Assembly (NCBI RefSeq): GCF_026914265.1
Contig: NC_069133.1
Location: 7,145,437-7,209,436, forward strand
Source: Mya arenaria
Taxonomy: Eukaryota > Mollusca > Bivalvia > Myida > Myidae
Direction: 5' to 3'
DNA length: 64,000 nt
This document shows positions 11,553 through 21,542 of the stretch, in pieces. Under the pieces are notes generated by a model. It was given only the letters and a program-made list of their open reading frames with translations. It was not told the origin of the DNA and did no database searches. A program made the position numbers and the translations under genes. The first letter of the stretch is position 1; every line of letters begins with the position of its first letter.

Positions 11553-13506
11553 TGATTATTTATTCAATATTTGTAATCAAGATCATTGTTTTGAGTTTGA
11601 ATCTGATTCTCCCATCAAAACATCTATGGTTAAAGGCAGCCTTAAAAATAATGTACACTATTGGAAGACTATTGGCACAAACCCTGATATAATAGATGTT
11701 ATTGAAAACGGCTATAAAATTCCTTTCATTTCAATGCCGGAAACATCGTTTTCAAAAAATAATCAGTCAACTCTTTCAAATATTGAATTTGTTAAAGAAT
11801 CTATTGATGACATGTTGAAAAACGGTTTTATAGAACAAACAGATTTTCCACCTCATGTAGTCAGTCCTTTAAGTGTTTCTGTAAACAAATCGGGTAAGAA
11901 ACGACTTATTTTAGATCTCAGAATAGTAAATAAATATATTTGGAAGGAAAAGATGACATTTGAAGATTGGAAAGTAGGAGTCGAATATTTTGAAAAAGAC
12001 TCGTATTGTTACAAATTTGATTTGTCTAAAGGTTATTATCATATCGATATATTCCCAGAACATAAAACATTTCTGGGTTTCAGTTTAGAAGGGAAATACT
12101 ACTGCTACTCTGTGGTTGCTTTCGGTTTGTCGAGCGCTCCTTTTATTTTCAGTAAGGCATTGCGTGAAATGGTTAAGTTCTGGAGATTCAACGGTATCAA
12201 AATTGTTATGTTTCTTGATGATGGGTGGGGGACCAACAAGAGTTGTGATTTAGCTACACGCGATGTAATATTTGTGAAAGATAGCCTCAATCAGGCAGGG
12301 CTTATTATAAATGATGAAAAGTCAGTCTGGTTACCGGTTCAAAATCTAGAGTGGATTGGCTTGTTGTGGAATAGCATTGACTACTCTATTAGCATTCCAG
12401 CACGTAGAATTGAAGATTTTAAAATGTTGCTCTTGGAAATTTTAAATTCTCTTCCTATTGTTTCTGCTAGGAGTTTAGCGAAGTGCACCGGGAAAGTAAT
12501 TTCTATGATGCCGGTTATTGGCAATATTGCACGGCTTATGACTAGATTTATGTACATTCAAATTTGTTCAAGGACTAGTTGGGATTTCCCATTCAGTTTA
12601 GAAATAGACTGTCGGTGTATTTCTGAGATTAGATTCTGGCTCGAACATGTAGACAATTTAAATTACAGAAAATTGGGTAAATGCACTTCTGTATATACGC
12701 TAAAAGTGTATTCTGATGCTAGAAGTTTCGCATGTGGAGCGCATATTGTCAATATGCCAGGTTTTGTATTTCACGACATGTGGTCAGAAGATGACAAGGA
12801 TAAAAGTTCAACTTTCCGAGAAATGAAGGCTGTATTTTTGGCACTGAGAGCGTATGGACATTCTTTAGCAAATCATAAGGTGAAATGGTTCTCAGATTCT
12901 CAAGTTTGTGTTCATATTATCAAGGTTGGCAGCCCCATTTTAGAGTTACAGGAATTAGCTCTGAATGTGTTTAGACTTTGTTTACAAAACAAGATTGATC
13001 TTGATATGCAATTGGTCCCTAGGGATTTGAACCAGATTGCTGATGATATCAGTAAATATAGGAATACTGATGAATGGGAGGTTACACCTCAGTTTTTCGG
13101 GTATATGAATAGGATATGGGGACCGTTTACAGTGGACAGATTTGCTAATTATAGTAATAGGAAAATACAAAGATTCAATTCTAAGTTTCATGATTTTGAA
13201 AATGAGGCAGTCGATGCATTCACACAGAATTGGGCCAGTGAAAATAATTGGTTAGTCCCGCCTATTTATCTAGTAAATAGAGCTGTATTTCATTTAATTG
13301 CTTGTTCTGCACATGGAACTTTAGTTGTTCCTAAATGGCATAGCGCAGCATTTTGGCCAACTTTGTTTGAAACAAACTGCCAGAAGAGAGATTTTGTATT
13401 GGATGTTTTGGAGTTTGATAAATGGCAATCAATATTTGATAGCAGGAGTGATAGCGTATTTAGTTCTAGACGTTTATCTAGCAAAGTTCTAGCTATTCGT
13501 CTTTAA
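11553..13506 (+). CDS. Reverse transcriptase-RNase H of the Ngaro-like element
   Basis: The open frame continues from an overlap with the gag-like ORF (it is open from 11284) to a stop at 13506. It contains RT motifs SGKKRLILDLR, KFDLSKGYYHI, VVAFGLSSAPF and the catalytic MFLDDGWG. An RNase H domain follows, with YSDARSFACGAH, FREMKAVFLAL and WFSDSQVCVHI. The C-terminal stretch IADDISK...WGPFTVDRFAN...NWLVPP is characteristic of DIRS/Ngaro pol proteins. The start is uncertain because expression in this order may depend on read-through or internal initiation. Confidence 0.85.
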
Positions 13507-14084
13507 TGGCCAGTATTTTAATGTATACTAGACTGCAGAAGTAAGAAGTAAATTGTGCTTAGTTGTGTTTTGTCTAGCATGTGTGATGCACACGATTATG
13601 AATTATGGAGAGGAACTTTTGGAGGAAAAGTATATCAAAGATAGTAATGACTATACATGGCTCAGCATTGAGTTGGAGTTGTTTACACTGGTTATGCTTA
13701 ATATTGTAAGCGTTTAATGCTCATGAAGGAAGCGAAAAATATTTTTAATTTGTATTTGCTAATTGTAAAACAGCGTTTTCTGTATATATACCTTGATGTT
13801 TAAAAAGCACCGTTTATAAAGATCATGATCTTAATATCTATTTTGGCATAAAGGACGATGAAAAGTATAAGAAAGATAATTGTGAAAATACATGATATGA
13901 GTGTGTGTGGGTTGTTTCCCCTACGTTATCGGCATTAATTTCGTTTACTCGGCCTGTCGAGCCGGAGTGCCCATTTGTACCTGGTACAAATGAAGTCGTG
14001 TACTGTACACGAAGATTATAAAAAATATGTTTTGAACGGTATATGTGTATGTGAAAGGAAAAGTTAATAATTATACACAAAAAG

Positions 14085-15130
14085 GTGTTATTATGTTATT
14101 ATATTATACATTTGACAGATGCATTCAAGGTTGGACATTGGAGGAATTTTCACAAAGAATGTCTGCCCGATGATCTCAAAAAACATCATGATAATTTACA
14201 AACGCTGGTGAAACTGTCAAAATCAGATAACACTTACAAACAATACAATTGTTATTTTAAATCGTTTTGCCAGTGGTGCAAAAAATTTGAATTTAAACCG
14301 CTTCCAGCTTCCGATTATCATGTTGCACTTTTTCTTTCATCCATGACAGATTCTTCACCGTCAGCGTCAAAAGTGAACGCCATTACTTATAGTATTTCGT
14401 GGGCTCATAAAGTTTCAGGGTTTTCTGACCCTTGTTATACAAATCTAGTAAGTTTTACCAAAAATGGTTTGTTGCGAGATTCTGGCAGGCCGATTCAGCA
14501 AAAATCTGAAATTTCTAAAGAAGATTTGCTTAAACTTATTGCTCATTTCGGAAATACAACCAATATCTTGGATTTAAGATTCATTTGCATGTGTTTAGTA
14601 AGTTTTGCAGGTTTTTTGAGATTTAGTGAGCTTTCACATATTAAAACGTCTGATCTTAAGATTTTTTTTCTGATTGTGCAGAAATTTTTATTTCTTCTAG
14701 TAAAACAGATCAGTGCAAAGCTGGCGAAAAGGTGATCATTTCTAGAACAGGAAAATGTTCTTGTCCAGTTTCTTTCCTTGAGAAATTTCTGTTTGAAGCT
14801 GAAATTAATGATAAATCATGTGATTACATTTTTTGTAATATCAGATATTCTCGGTAATTGAATAAGCATATTCTTTGCCCGGGAAAACCTATTTCTTACA
14901 ATAGAGCCAGGGAAATTTTGATAACAAATCTAAAAGCTGTCGGTATTGATAGTAAACAATATGGTTTACATTCGTTTCGTTCGGGTGGGGCCACAGCAGC
15001 GGTTGCAAATGGTGTATCAGAGAGATTGCTTAAAAAGCATGGACGTTGGAAGTCCGACAGTGCTAAGGACAGATATGTTAGAGATTCGGTACAAGTCAAA
15101 ATGAGTGTATCGAAAAATCTAGGAATTTAG
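14085..15130 (+). other. Tyrosine-recombinase region of the Ngaro-like element (broken)
   Basis: Stretches in this region match phage-integrase-like tyrosine recombinases of DIRS/Ngaro elements: an N-terminal SAM-like part (SDNTYKQYNCYFKSFCQWC), FAGFLRFSELSHI with the first active-site arginine, and near the end LHSFRSGGATAA and KKHGRWKSDSAKDRYV with the H-x-x-R and the final tyrosine region. The region is broken. In intact relatives the enzyme integrates a circular DNA copy without making a target-site duplication. Confidence 0.8.
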
Positions 15131-15413
15131 ATTATTCATTTTTTCTTTGTATTTGACAAGTATTGAAATTATTTCATTTATTTTGAAATCATGTTAAGGA
15201 TGGTTTGTTTACAAATATGACGAGAATGGTATTTAGTGTATTGTAAAACGAATAATGTTATACGAAGTATTCGTATGTTAATGTAAAAAGAATTCTTTTT
15301 CTTAGTCACTTGCGATGATCTGTAGAACTTTAGTTTAACTGGATCAAATGTATAATTTGTTTTGTTTTGTTTTAAAAAACATATAGTAAAAGATTCCCCG
15401 TTCTTTTTCTTTC

Positions 15414-15531
15414 GATTAAAGTATCCCGTCTGTAGCACACCTACACATGTGTTCATTTTATTTTATTATCCTTAAGGTAAATAATAAATTATTTATGTTT
15501 GGCATGGAATATAATGAAATAGAAAACATAA
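15414..15531 (+). repeat. Ngaro split repeat B1
   Basis: The segment begins GATTAAAGTATCCCGTCTGT and ends AGAAAACATA. It abuts A2 directly and recurs at 15985-16102 with no difference seen by eye. Confidence 0.9.
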
Positions 15532-15691
15532 ATGTATTTATTATTATTGCGGTATAGGATTATTAAAGTACTATTAGGTATAGGTCTGGTTACTCGTGCG
15601 TAAATCAGGAGTTTTCCTCGTGCATTTACTGAACTGAATTGGTTATTCGACGCTCAGACGGGACAGAGAAAACATTGCAAAATTGTCAAAT
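15530..15691 (+). repeat. Ngaro split repeat A2
   Basis: Second copy of the 162-bp A repeat, immediately after B1. The B1/A2 boundary is the head-to-tail junction expected of a circular intermediate. About 290 bp of other sequence separates it from B2. Confidence 0.9.
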
Positions 15692-15984
15692 TTTCATTAT
15701 CTATGAATGTATTCAGATACATATAATAATATATGTTAAACATTATTTTGAACCTTGTTTAAAATATATTTATATTTTCAGATTGGTATTTTTCTGTTAC
15801 CATGGCAATGCGAGTATTGTTGAGTCTGAGAGTGGGTGCAGCAGTGGTTCCGGACACTTTACGACTGCTTTTAGCAGCGTGTTTTTCATTATGAAATATG
15901 TATAAGAACTGTGAAGCCATTAGTAATAATTTACTGGAAGTTTGTTTTTTTGGAACCATTTGCTTTGTATGTGAGTGTATCTTT

Positions 15985-16102
15985 GATTAAAGTATCCCGT
16001 CTGTAGCACACCTACACATGTGTTCATTTTATTTTATTATCCTTAAGGTAAATAATAAATTATTTATGTTTGGCATGGAATATAATGAAATAGAAAACAT
16101 AA
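15985..16102 (+). repeat. Ngaro right split repeat B2
   Basis: Second copy of the B repeat; it marks the right end of the element. Confidence 0.9.
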
Positions 16103-16289
16103 TGTATATATATCAACAAATTAATTGAAACAAACTGTTTTTTTGTTATCAAAAATACATACTTTCTTTTTTTCGCATGAATATGCGAATACCTTTGTTG
16201 CTGCTGTTTGTTGATTTGTCTCCAATTTTCAAGCACACCCGCGAGGCAATAATATCAGCCTACTTTAATAGATTCCAAGCTGGTCTCGA

Positions 16290-16600
16290 CGTGTTAGAAC
16301 CATAGATGAACCACAACACAGCCCTTCGGTTGACTGCTTTGTTCTGCAGTTTACGCAATCAAATTTCCGGACTCTGTTGTAGAAAACCCGCTCCTCAAGA
16401 TAACAATTTGGCCAACCCCTAAAGTGTTATGCCAGAGAATCTTCGTAACCCCTTGTTTTAGGATACGTTCAAGGTACGGAGTTTTGCAGGACACAAATAG
16501 TTTCTTCGTATTGCCAATTTTTGCGATACGAACTCAACAGCCTCTTGCGCGTGTCACATTATTTGGTTGTTTATTTCCAAGAGTGGCAATAAACCGACAA
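16290..16600 (-). repeat. Duplicated block, copy in receptor A distal 3' flank
   Basis: Read on the minus strand, this segment matches about 50600-50940 and 63500-63830 on the plus strand. Shared landmarks are TTGGAAATAAACAA, CGTACCTTGA/CGTACCTGAC, CACTTTAGGGGTTGGCCAA and GAGGAGCGGG. All three copies lie on the 3' side of a receptor gene or remnant. Open frames of 82-92 codons exist in the other two copies but this copy is not cleanly open, so a coding role is unsupported. Confidence 0.75.
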
Positions 16601-17639
16601 TACTAACTGTTAAGTTCAAAGCTGCCCAGATGTGAACTGCTTGTGCCTTCGCCCATTGATTGCTTCCATCCATCTACATCATGATTCATCACCATTTGAT
16701 AGATACTTCAGAATGTCAGTACTTTCTGGTAGTCAAAGTATAAATTTGAAAATGCTTAAAACTCAGATTTAAAGTGAAAGCATGTGTCACAGTAATATTT
16801 AAGTAAAAACATCACACAAGTCCATCTACCAAATGCAGTTATAGGATGTTCATCAGTATATTACCAAATGTGCATGCATATCATATTTACATGTACCAGT
16901 GTAAAAGTAGCATACATATAAAATATGTACATGTGTGAGATTATGATATTCTTCTTGTTAAGAAGAAATTGCCTTTCGTCTGATTTGTTCTGGTCTTGCT
17001 TTAATATCCCCGCGGCATGACACGTGTATGATTGCTTGGCACTTGTCCCTTGGTTATTATGGCTAAACAGATTGTGCTGTATTATATATTCACTATTGAC
17101 ATGGAAATCGATCCCTTTATTGTCTTACAATTAAACACGTCAATGTCAATCCTAATTGGTTTTAGCATCTTTTTGAATATAATACAAATTATGGCCATTT
17201 ATCATTCAACTTAAAAGATCTGGGGCAATGTCTCGAAAATATTTAAGCCTGTTATAAAACGATTAAGCTAAGTTCATTATTTTCTTTTATAATTTGTAAA
17301 CTATTTACTATCTAGGTTTTATTTACTATAAGTGTTTTTATTATTAATTGAAGTTTTTTGTCTTGTAATCATGAACAAATCAGTTTTATTTATCGATATC
17401 AGCTTAAACCAACACGTTTTGCTGAACGAAAGAAGCTACTTTAGTCTGTTAGGCTTATGAATTTTCGAGATATCAGGGCCAGATTAGAGTTTTGCATGTA
17501 AGGACACATAGGTCAATTTGTCAGCAACTACTTGCATTGCATTGTATTGCATTCAGACTTAAGACACCGGCACTCAACCATCCGACCTACTTGTATAAGC
17601 AAGTAAGAAATTTTAATTAATGTTTTGCATGTTATCTCA
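16601..17639 (-). repeat. Distal 3' flank of receptor A
   Basis: Landmarks here recur in the other units: the TTTACATGTACCAG region at about 16890 matches about 32900, and the segment 17030-17180 (CTAAACAGATTGTGCTGTATT) matches 33890-34015. At about 17010-17050 there is one copy of the 38-bp CACGTG unit that forms a long array at 33.0-33.9 kb. No gene is seen. Confidence 0.6.
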
Positions 17640-17868
17640 CTTAAAGATGCACTATTACTCTCACACTTAATTAATACAAATGTTTTAAGATATTATAAAG
17701 AATAAATAAATATCGAAACCAATGGTTCTTATGAGGAATACGGAGTTACATTTGAAAGAAAGATGCAGGAAATACGGTATTTCTACCTTATGAAAGTAGA
17801 TTACAGTAAAAAAATTAGCCCTCATCAATGATTTAATATTTTCTCGTTTTCAGCTATGAAATATTTAA

Positions 17869-18018
17869 GGAATGAATTGCGGGGTTGATGTCATTATCGG
17901 GGTATGAACGCAATTGGGTTGGTCAATGTGTGTGGAGTCCGAAGGACTCCACGCGTACTTTGACCAACCCAATTGCGTTCATATCCCCGAAAATGACATC
18001 AACCCCGCAATTCATTCC
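17869..18018. repeat. 150-bp near-perfect hairpin
   Basis: The left arm begins GGAATGAATTGCGGGGTTGA and the right arm ends with its complement. The arms are about 73-75 nt, with only a handful of mismatches and one indel by eye, around a 3-base turn in GGAGTCCGAAGGACTCC. Such DNA could extrude as a cruciform. Confidence 0.95.
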
Positions 18019-18400
18019 TTATATTTACACCAATAGTGCATTATTTCATTCAAGAATTGTTAAAAAAATACTTCATTTCATTTAAGAAAACCTTTCAGTA
18101 ATCCGTTCTTACCCATTTTGTAAATAGAACGACCCGACTATAACCGGAAACATTTTTTTCAAATGACGTCACAATAACGCGGGAAAAGATCAACCACTTG
18201 AAATCACTTTAAAACGTAAAATTGAAACACTTCTGGTACCAATATATTTAAAGTATAATCAACTAACACTTAAAAATGTTGATCTATATTTTACGGGACC
18301 TGCAGACACAATACAACCAATAACAAGATCAATCGCTTTCATGTATATAGTTATGCAATGAATTACGATCCGAACATATCCGAAGATGTTGCGTTCATTG

Positions 18401-18402
<2 letters not shown>

Positions 18403-18436
<34 letters not shown>

Positions 18437-18956
18437 TCTTTATTTTAAGAAGGTGACATATTAAGATCATGTACAAAACTACAGAATCTTATTTTCGATA
18501 TGGCCCTCTGAAACAGAATGAAAATATGGCAAATAATCATAAAACAAACATGAAGACGATGCTAACAACGATGACGATGATGATGATGATTATAAGTATG
18601 CTGTTGATGCTGACGATAATGATGCATATGATGACATGATGATGATGTTGAATCAATATTAGACAGATACTCTCAGTTAAATATAATTATGAATAAAACA
18701 TCACAATTTGTATAATCACAAGTTTCCTATGAGGTACTGTTTGACCTTTATTTTATACGTATTAAAGTTTTTTGATTCTCGTATTTCCAAAGGTATATTA
18801 TTCCAAACAATTCTGCTGTAATATGTAAACGATGCTTTCATATAATTAGTACGAGGTCTAGTTTGTAAAACAATATCTTTGTGTGCCATTGATCTTAGCA
18901 TATATACATTATTGTCTGAAACTGTTACTAATTCTGACATATATGATGGAGCCATG
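18403..18956 (-). mobile_element. 5'-truncated LINE fragment inside the palindromic element
   Basis: The insertion is flanked by ATTGAT on both sides (18397-18402 and 18957-18962). The uninterrupted element at 55290-55300 has this site once. On the minus strand the insert ends in an ATT-repeat tail (seen as AATAAT... from 18403), the expected 3' end of a LINE. Its coding part is the extreme C-terminus of an ORF2. Confidence 0.85.
18716..18955 (-). CDS. LINE ORF2 extreme C-terminus
   Basis: The frame, read from the insertion edge, ends at 18716. Its product (SMAHKDIVLQTRPRTNYM, then SRIVWNNIPLEIRESKN and YKIKVKQYLIGNL) resembles the R-x-R...F-x-Y...WN-x-(I/L)P-x-x-IR...LK-x-YL tail that follows the RT domain in many CR1/Jockey-like LINEs. 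Only about 80 residues remain and there is no catalytic part. It is a different family from the LINEs at 7.8 and 38 kb, judging by the different tail and C-terminus. Confidence 0.65.
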   Translation of the reverse strand: MAPSYMSELVTVSDNNVYMLRSMAHKDIVLQTRPRTNYMKASFTYYSRIVWNNIPLEIRESKNFNTYKIKVKQYLIGNL

Positions 18957-19157
18957 ATTGATGAACGCAATTGCCGAAAGGCAGTTCATTTAAGAAATGG
19001 AAGTTGAGGTGTAAATATATGGTTACAATCTTGATATCAGTAATTAATATTTTCCATAAATGCATTATTTTGTAAGTAGTTCAGAGTTTATCACTCAAAA
19101 TGTTTGTTATACATGTCCATGTATTTATTTTGAATATCACAAGGTGTCACTTTAAGT

Positions 19158-20273
19158 CATTTATTTCACTGAAACTTTGTACAAGGGTACCAATCATCCA
19201 ACCATCTTCATTAATCAAGTTAGATAACTCTACTTGCATATGATCCAAATTTTGCCCCTTTCTTATTCGATTTAGAAATTTTGCTTAAGGCTTTGCATGT
19301 AAACAATAACACTGCAACAACTTCATCAATTGCATTGAAACTTATACAATTAATTATGAAAACTCTACCTTCATACAATGCAACTTTGCCCCTTATTTTT
19401 AACTTTAAAGGATTTGGATGTCCTCTAATTTTATAGTGATCTATGCATGTTTCACAAAACCTTAGCAGTCTTCAAACTTAACAGCGGTGTAAAAGTCGAG
19501 CACGCACACCGTCTATGTGACAGCTCTTGTTCGGTTAGTCTCGATCTATTGGGCTAACCCTGGCCATAACTTATGCGTTCAAGAGAATTGAATTTTTTTA
19601 CACATTTTCGCAAAGTTATAGCTAGATCCATAACTTAATTCTTAATTGTGGTCGAGCTATATCCCATTTTACTGAAACCAAAAATAACAGACAAGTGTTG
19701 GTCTTCGCTTATACTCTAGTTTGAACTAATTGATGATGAGATTGAGAATATTTGAAAACTAAGTATCTGAAAGCTAGTTCCGCATTGATCAGTGCTTGTA
19801 CCTATACATGGCTTGCTTTGCGAACATTTTAACATTTATTTAAGCAATCAGTAATATTCATTTGATTTCACCTGTATTTTTAATGCGTATTGATCTAGTA
19901 AAAATGCATTTACGCTTAAACAATCTCAATTAAGATTTTTAATTCGTTAGTATTTTCAGGCATTGTATTTAAAGTATTGTGTGTAAAACAGCATAACAAG
20001 ACGGCCAATATACTTTTTTTACTGTCCCTTTTTCATTTTGCACCTCTTTACTATCATTAATGACAATAGGAATCTGAAAATCAATAAATGAAAATATGAC
20101 GAATTATATGAGGTAAAATCTTGCTTCTGTCAAACAATTTGTGTTTCCATATTTGTAAATGCGAGGTTATCAGTCACATGTCTTAATAAATAAATAATAA
20201 ATCGCTTACATTTGTGTACAGTGAATTATATATTCAAAATATTCACGAACGTCAGGCCAACTGTATTTTATTT
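19158..20273 (-). repeat. Proximal 3' flank of receptor A
   Basis: This follows the receptor A stop codon on the minus strand. The segment near 19886-19915 (GCGTATTGATCTAGTAAAAA and TGCATTTACGCT) recurs at about 34870-34915 and, reversed, at about 61680-61710 and 25590-25620. AATAAA-like hexamers are frequent in this AT-rich region, so no single polyadenylation site can be chosen. No gene is seen. Confidence 0.6.
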
Positions 20274-21542
20274 TCAGCTTTCACTAGACATACCAACTGT
20301 TTCTTCATTGGCTCTGCTTAATCCCTTGCTCAGCGATTTTCTTACAGAACACGGGCTTAACAACACCCTTTTAACTGTCGGAGCATTCCCTGCCGACATC
20401 TCTTCGCCGGAAAACAGGCATTTACAGGTCAAGACTCGCACAATCTCTGACCGGATGTTGGCACTCATCAGTGCGTATATGAAAAACGTGAGCGGATATA
20501 TGGTGTTCTGCCACAGCGTAAATAAAGCCGACCAGCAACCGAAGAACACCAACGGAAGCGTCTCGTGCATGTGTACTGCGAGTTTGTACGCTCTTATTAG
20601 TGCCATGGGTAGCTCGTGGGTGGAGATTAAGGTAGCCACAACAAATATAAGCCACGAGGTTCGTCTGCTCTCCCGGTCAAGCTTTTCAAAGGCGGAGTCA
20701 ATGCTCGTATGTTCCCGAAATTTCCGTCGACGGAACTGGACATTTTTTAGTTTCACAAATACGCCCTCGTTTTCACTGTCGTCTGGAACCCCGTTGGGTC
20801 GGTATACGGAGGAATGGGAACGTAGTGAAGACCGGCTTTGTTTTGCTTTACGTAAAACCCATAGAATGCTAATTGTCAGGTACAGAAGAATGCATGATGG
20901 AATGAGAGAATCAAGTAATAGTTCCATCCATAGATGGATCTTTCGTGGAATGCTATATTTACGCTCTTTCAATCCACACATGACATCCGTTACGTTTACA
21001 TCGATGAACGTACCGTTCAAAGGAATGGCGTCGAAAATCAAAAACGACGGTATGTGAACTGCAAGAACTAAACACACTACTCCTGAAACATAGCCAATGA
21101 CGTGACGATATCTGTGTGAACACTTGGCCGCAAATGGAGATTGTAAACACTTCCGCCTCATAAACGCTAACAGAACAGTGAACCAAAGGGACATTGCGTT
21201 AAACATATCCTGAAAAATATCCACAAACGCAATCGTCCAGATGCAGAAGCGGAAAGGGACTGCGCGACGGTTGTTGTCGCTATCGAGAGTGAAAAGCCAG
21301 ATGTAGATAGATGTGGGCGACACGATGGACAGCATGTCAGCCAGCGCGATGAGGGTCAGGAGGCATGTGGTTCGCGACCGGATATGCGGCTTAGTAAACA
21401 GGATCACGATGAAAATATTGGCGACAGTAACTAGCGCCGCCTGTATAGGCGTAATGATCCCGAATATGAGCGAGTGCATTTCCTCGCAGTCCGGGAATAG
21501 GTCCTTAAAATATAACAACGTTACTTCTCCTGGTTCATCCAT
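20274..21542 (-). CDS. Class A GPCR A, sex-peptide/myoinhibitory-peptide receptor-like
   Basis: An intronless 422-codon gene encodes a seven-helix membrane receptor expected at the cell surface. The ATG at 21542 (MDEPGEVTLLYFKDLFPDC) was chosen because it aligns with the starts of the two paralogues; the frame extends six codons further only through non-ATG codons. Visible features are TM1 (ALVTVANIFIVILF), TM2 with LIALAD, TM3 with Cys (FRFCIWTIAF) and MSLWFTVLLA, a TM4-TM5 loop with sequons and the partner Cys (MCGLKERK), a long basic Ser-rich third inner loop, TM6 with HELPMAL and TM7 with YPLTFFIY. Helix 8 (SANIRSEIVRV) is followed by a Cys pair. The DRY motif is replaced by MRRK. The TM1-TM2 and TM7 patterns best recall sex-peptide-receptor-like peptide GPCRs; the ligand is unknown. 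GC content is higher than in the flanks. Confidence 0.9.
   Translation of the reverse strand: MDEPGEVTLLYFKDLFPDCEEMHSLIFGIITPIQAALVTVANIFIVILFTKPHIRSRTTCLLTLIALADMLSIVSPTSIYIWLFTLDSDNNRRAVPFRFCIWTIAFVDIFQDMFNAMSLWFTVLLAFMRRKCLQSPFAAKCSHRYRHVIGYVSGVVCLVLAVHIPSFLIFDAIPLNGTFIDVNVTDVMCGLKERKYSIPRKIHLWMELLLDSLIPSCILLYLTISILWVLRKAKQSRSSLRSHSSVYRPNGVPDDSENEGVFVKLKNVQFRRRKFREHTSIDSAFEKLDRESRRTSWLIFVVATLISTHELPMALIRAYKLAVHMHETLPLVFFGCWSALFTLWQNTIYPLTFFIYALMSANIRSEIVRVLTCKCLFSGEEMSAGNAPTVKRVLLSPCSVRKSLSKGLSRANEETVGMSSES

Larger units (their letters stand above)
10358..16102 (+). mobile_element. Ngaro-like tyrosine-recombinase retroelement (DIRS order)
   Basis: The element has a gag-like frame with a zinc knuckle, an overlapping RT-RNase H frame of the DIRS/Ngaro type, and a downstream tyrosine-recombinase region, with no DDE integrase. 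Its ends are split direct repeats: A1 (10358-10519), B1 (15414-15531), A2 (15530-15691) and B2 (15985-16102), an order typical of Ngaro elements. A1 and A2 differ at about two positions by eye and B1/B2 appear identical, so the insertion is young. Most frames are open, but the recombinase region is broken (about one or two breaks), so this copy is treated as a fossil. Confidence 0.88.
17863..19017. mobile_element. Palindromic (fold-back) element, copy 1, interrupted by a LINE
   Basis: This copy inserts into the MITE between CAGCTATGAAATAT and ATGGTTACAATC; the uninterrupted MITE copies read CAGCTATTAAATATACAGTT at about 44133 and similarly at about 35115 (minus). The element consists of a 150-bp near-perfect hairpin (17869-18018), about 370 bp of internal sequence (TGTAAATAGAACGACCCGAC, TATTTTACGGGACCTGC), and a shorter palindrome GCGTTCAT...ATGAACGC, ending GGAAGTTGAGGTGTAAATAT. 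A second copy lies at 54770-55355. It has no coding capacity. Confidence 0.8.
17640..19157 (+). mobile_element. MITE-like element (CTTAAAG family), carrying nested insertions
   Basis: The outer segments (17640-17862 and 19018-19157) match the uninterrupted copies at 43907-44283 (plus) and 34973-35348 (minus). The ends form an imperfect inverted repeat: the left end reads CTTAAAGATGCACTATTACT and the right end, complemented, reads CTTAAAGTGACACC. A complete copy is only about 375 bp and has no coding capacity, so this is a non-autonomous element. About 1.15 kb of other elements is inserted in it. The target duplication is not clear. Confidence 0.7.

Noticed and set aside
20212-21057. 281-codon plus-strand frame opposite receptor A, with counterparts opposite B and C
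   Set aside because: It is the antisense shadow of the receptor gene; its pattern follows the receptor codons and it shows no domain of its own.
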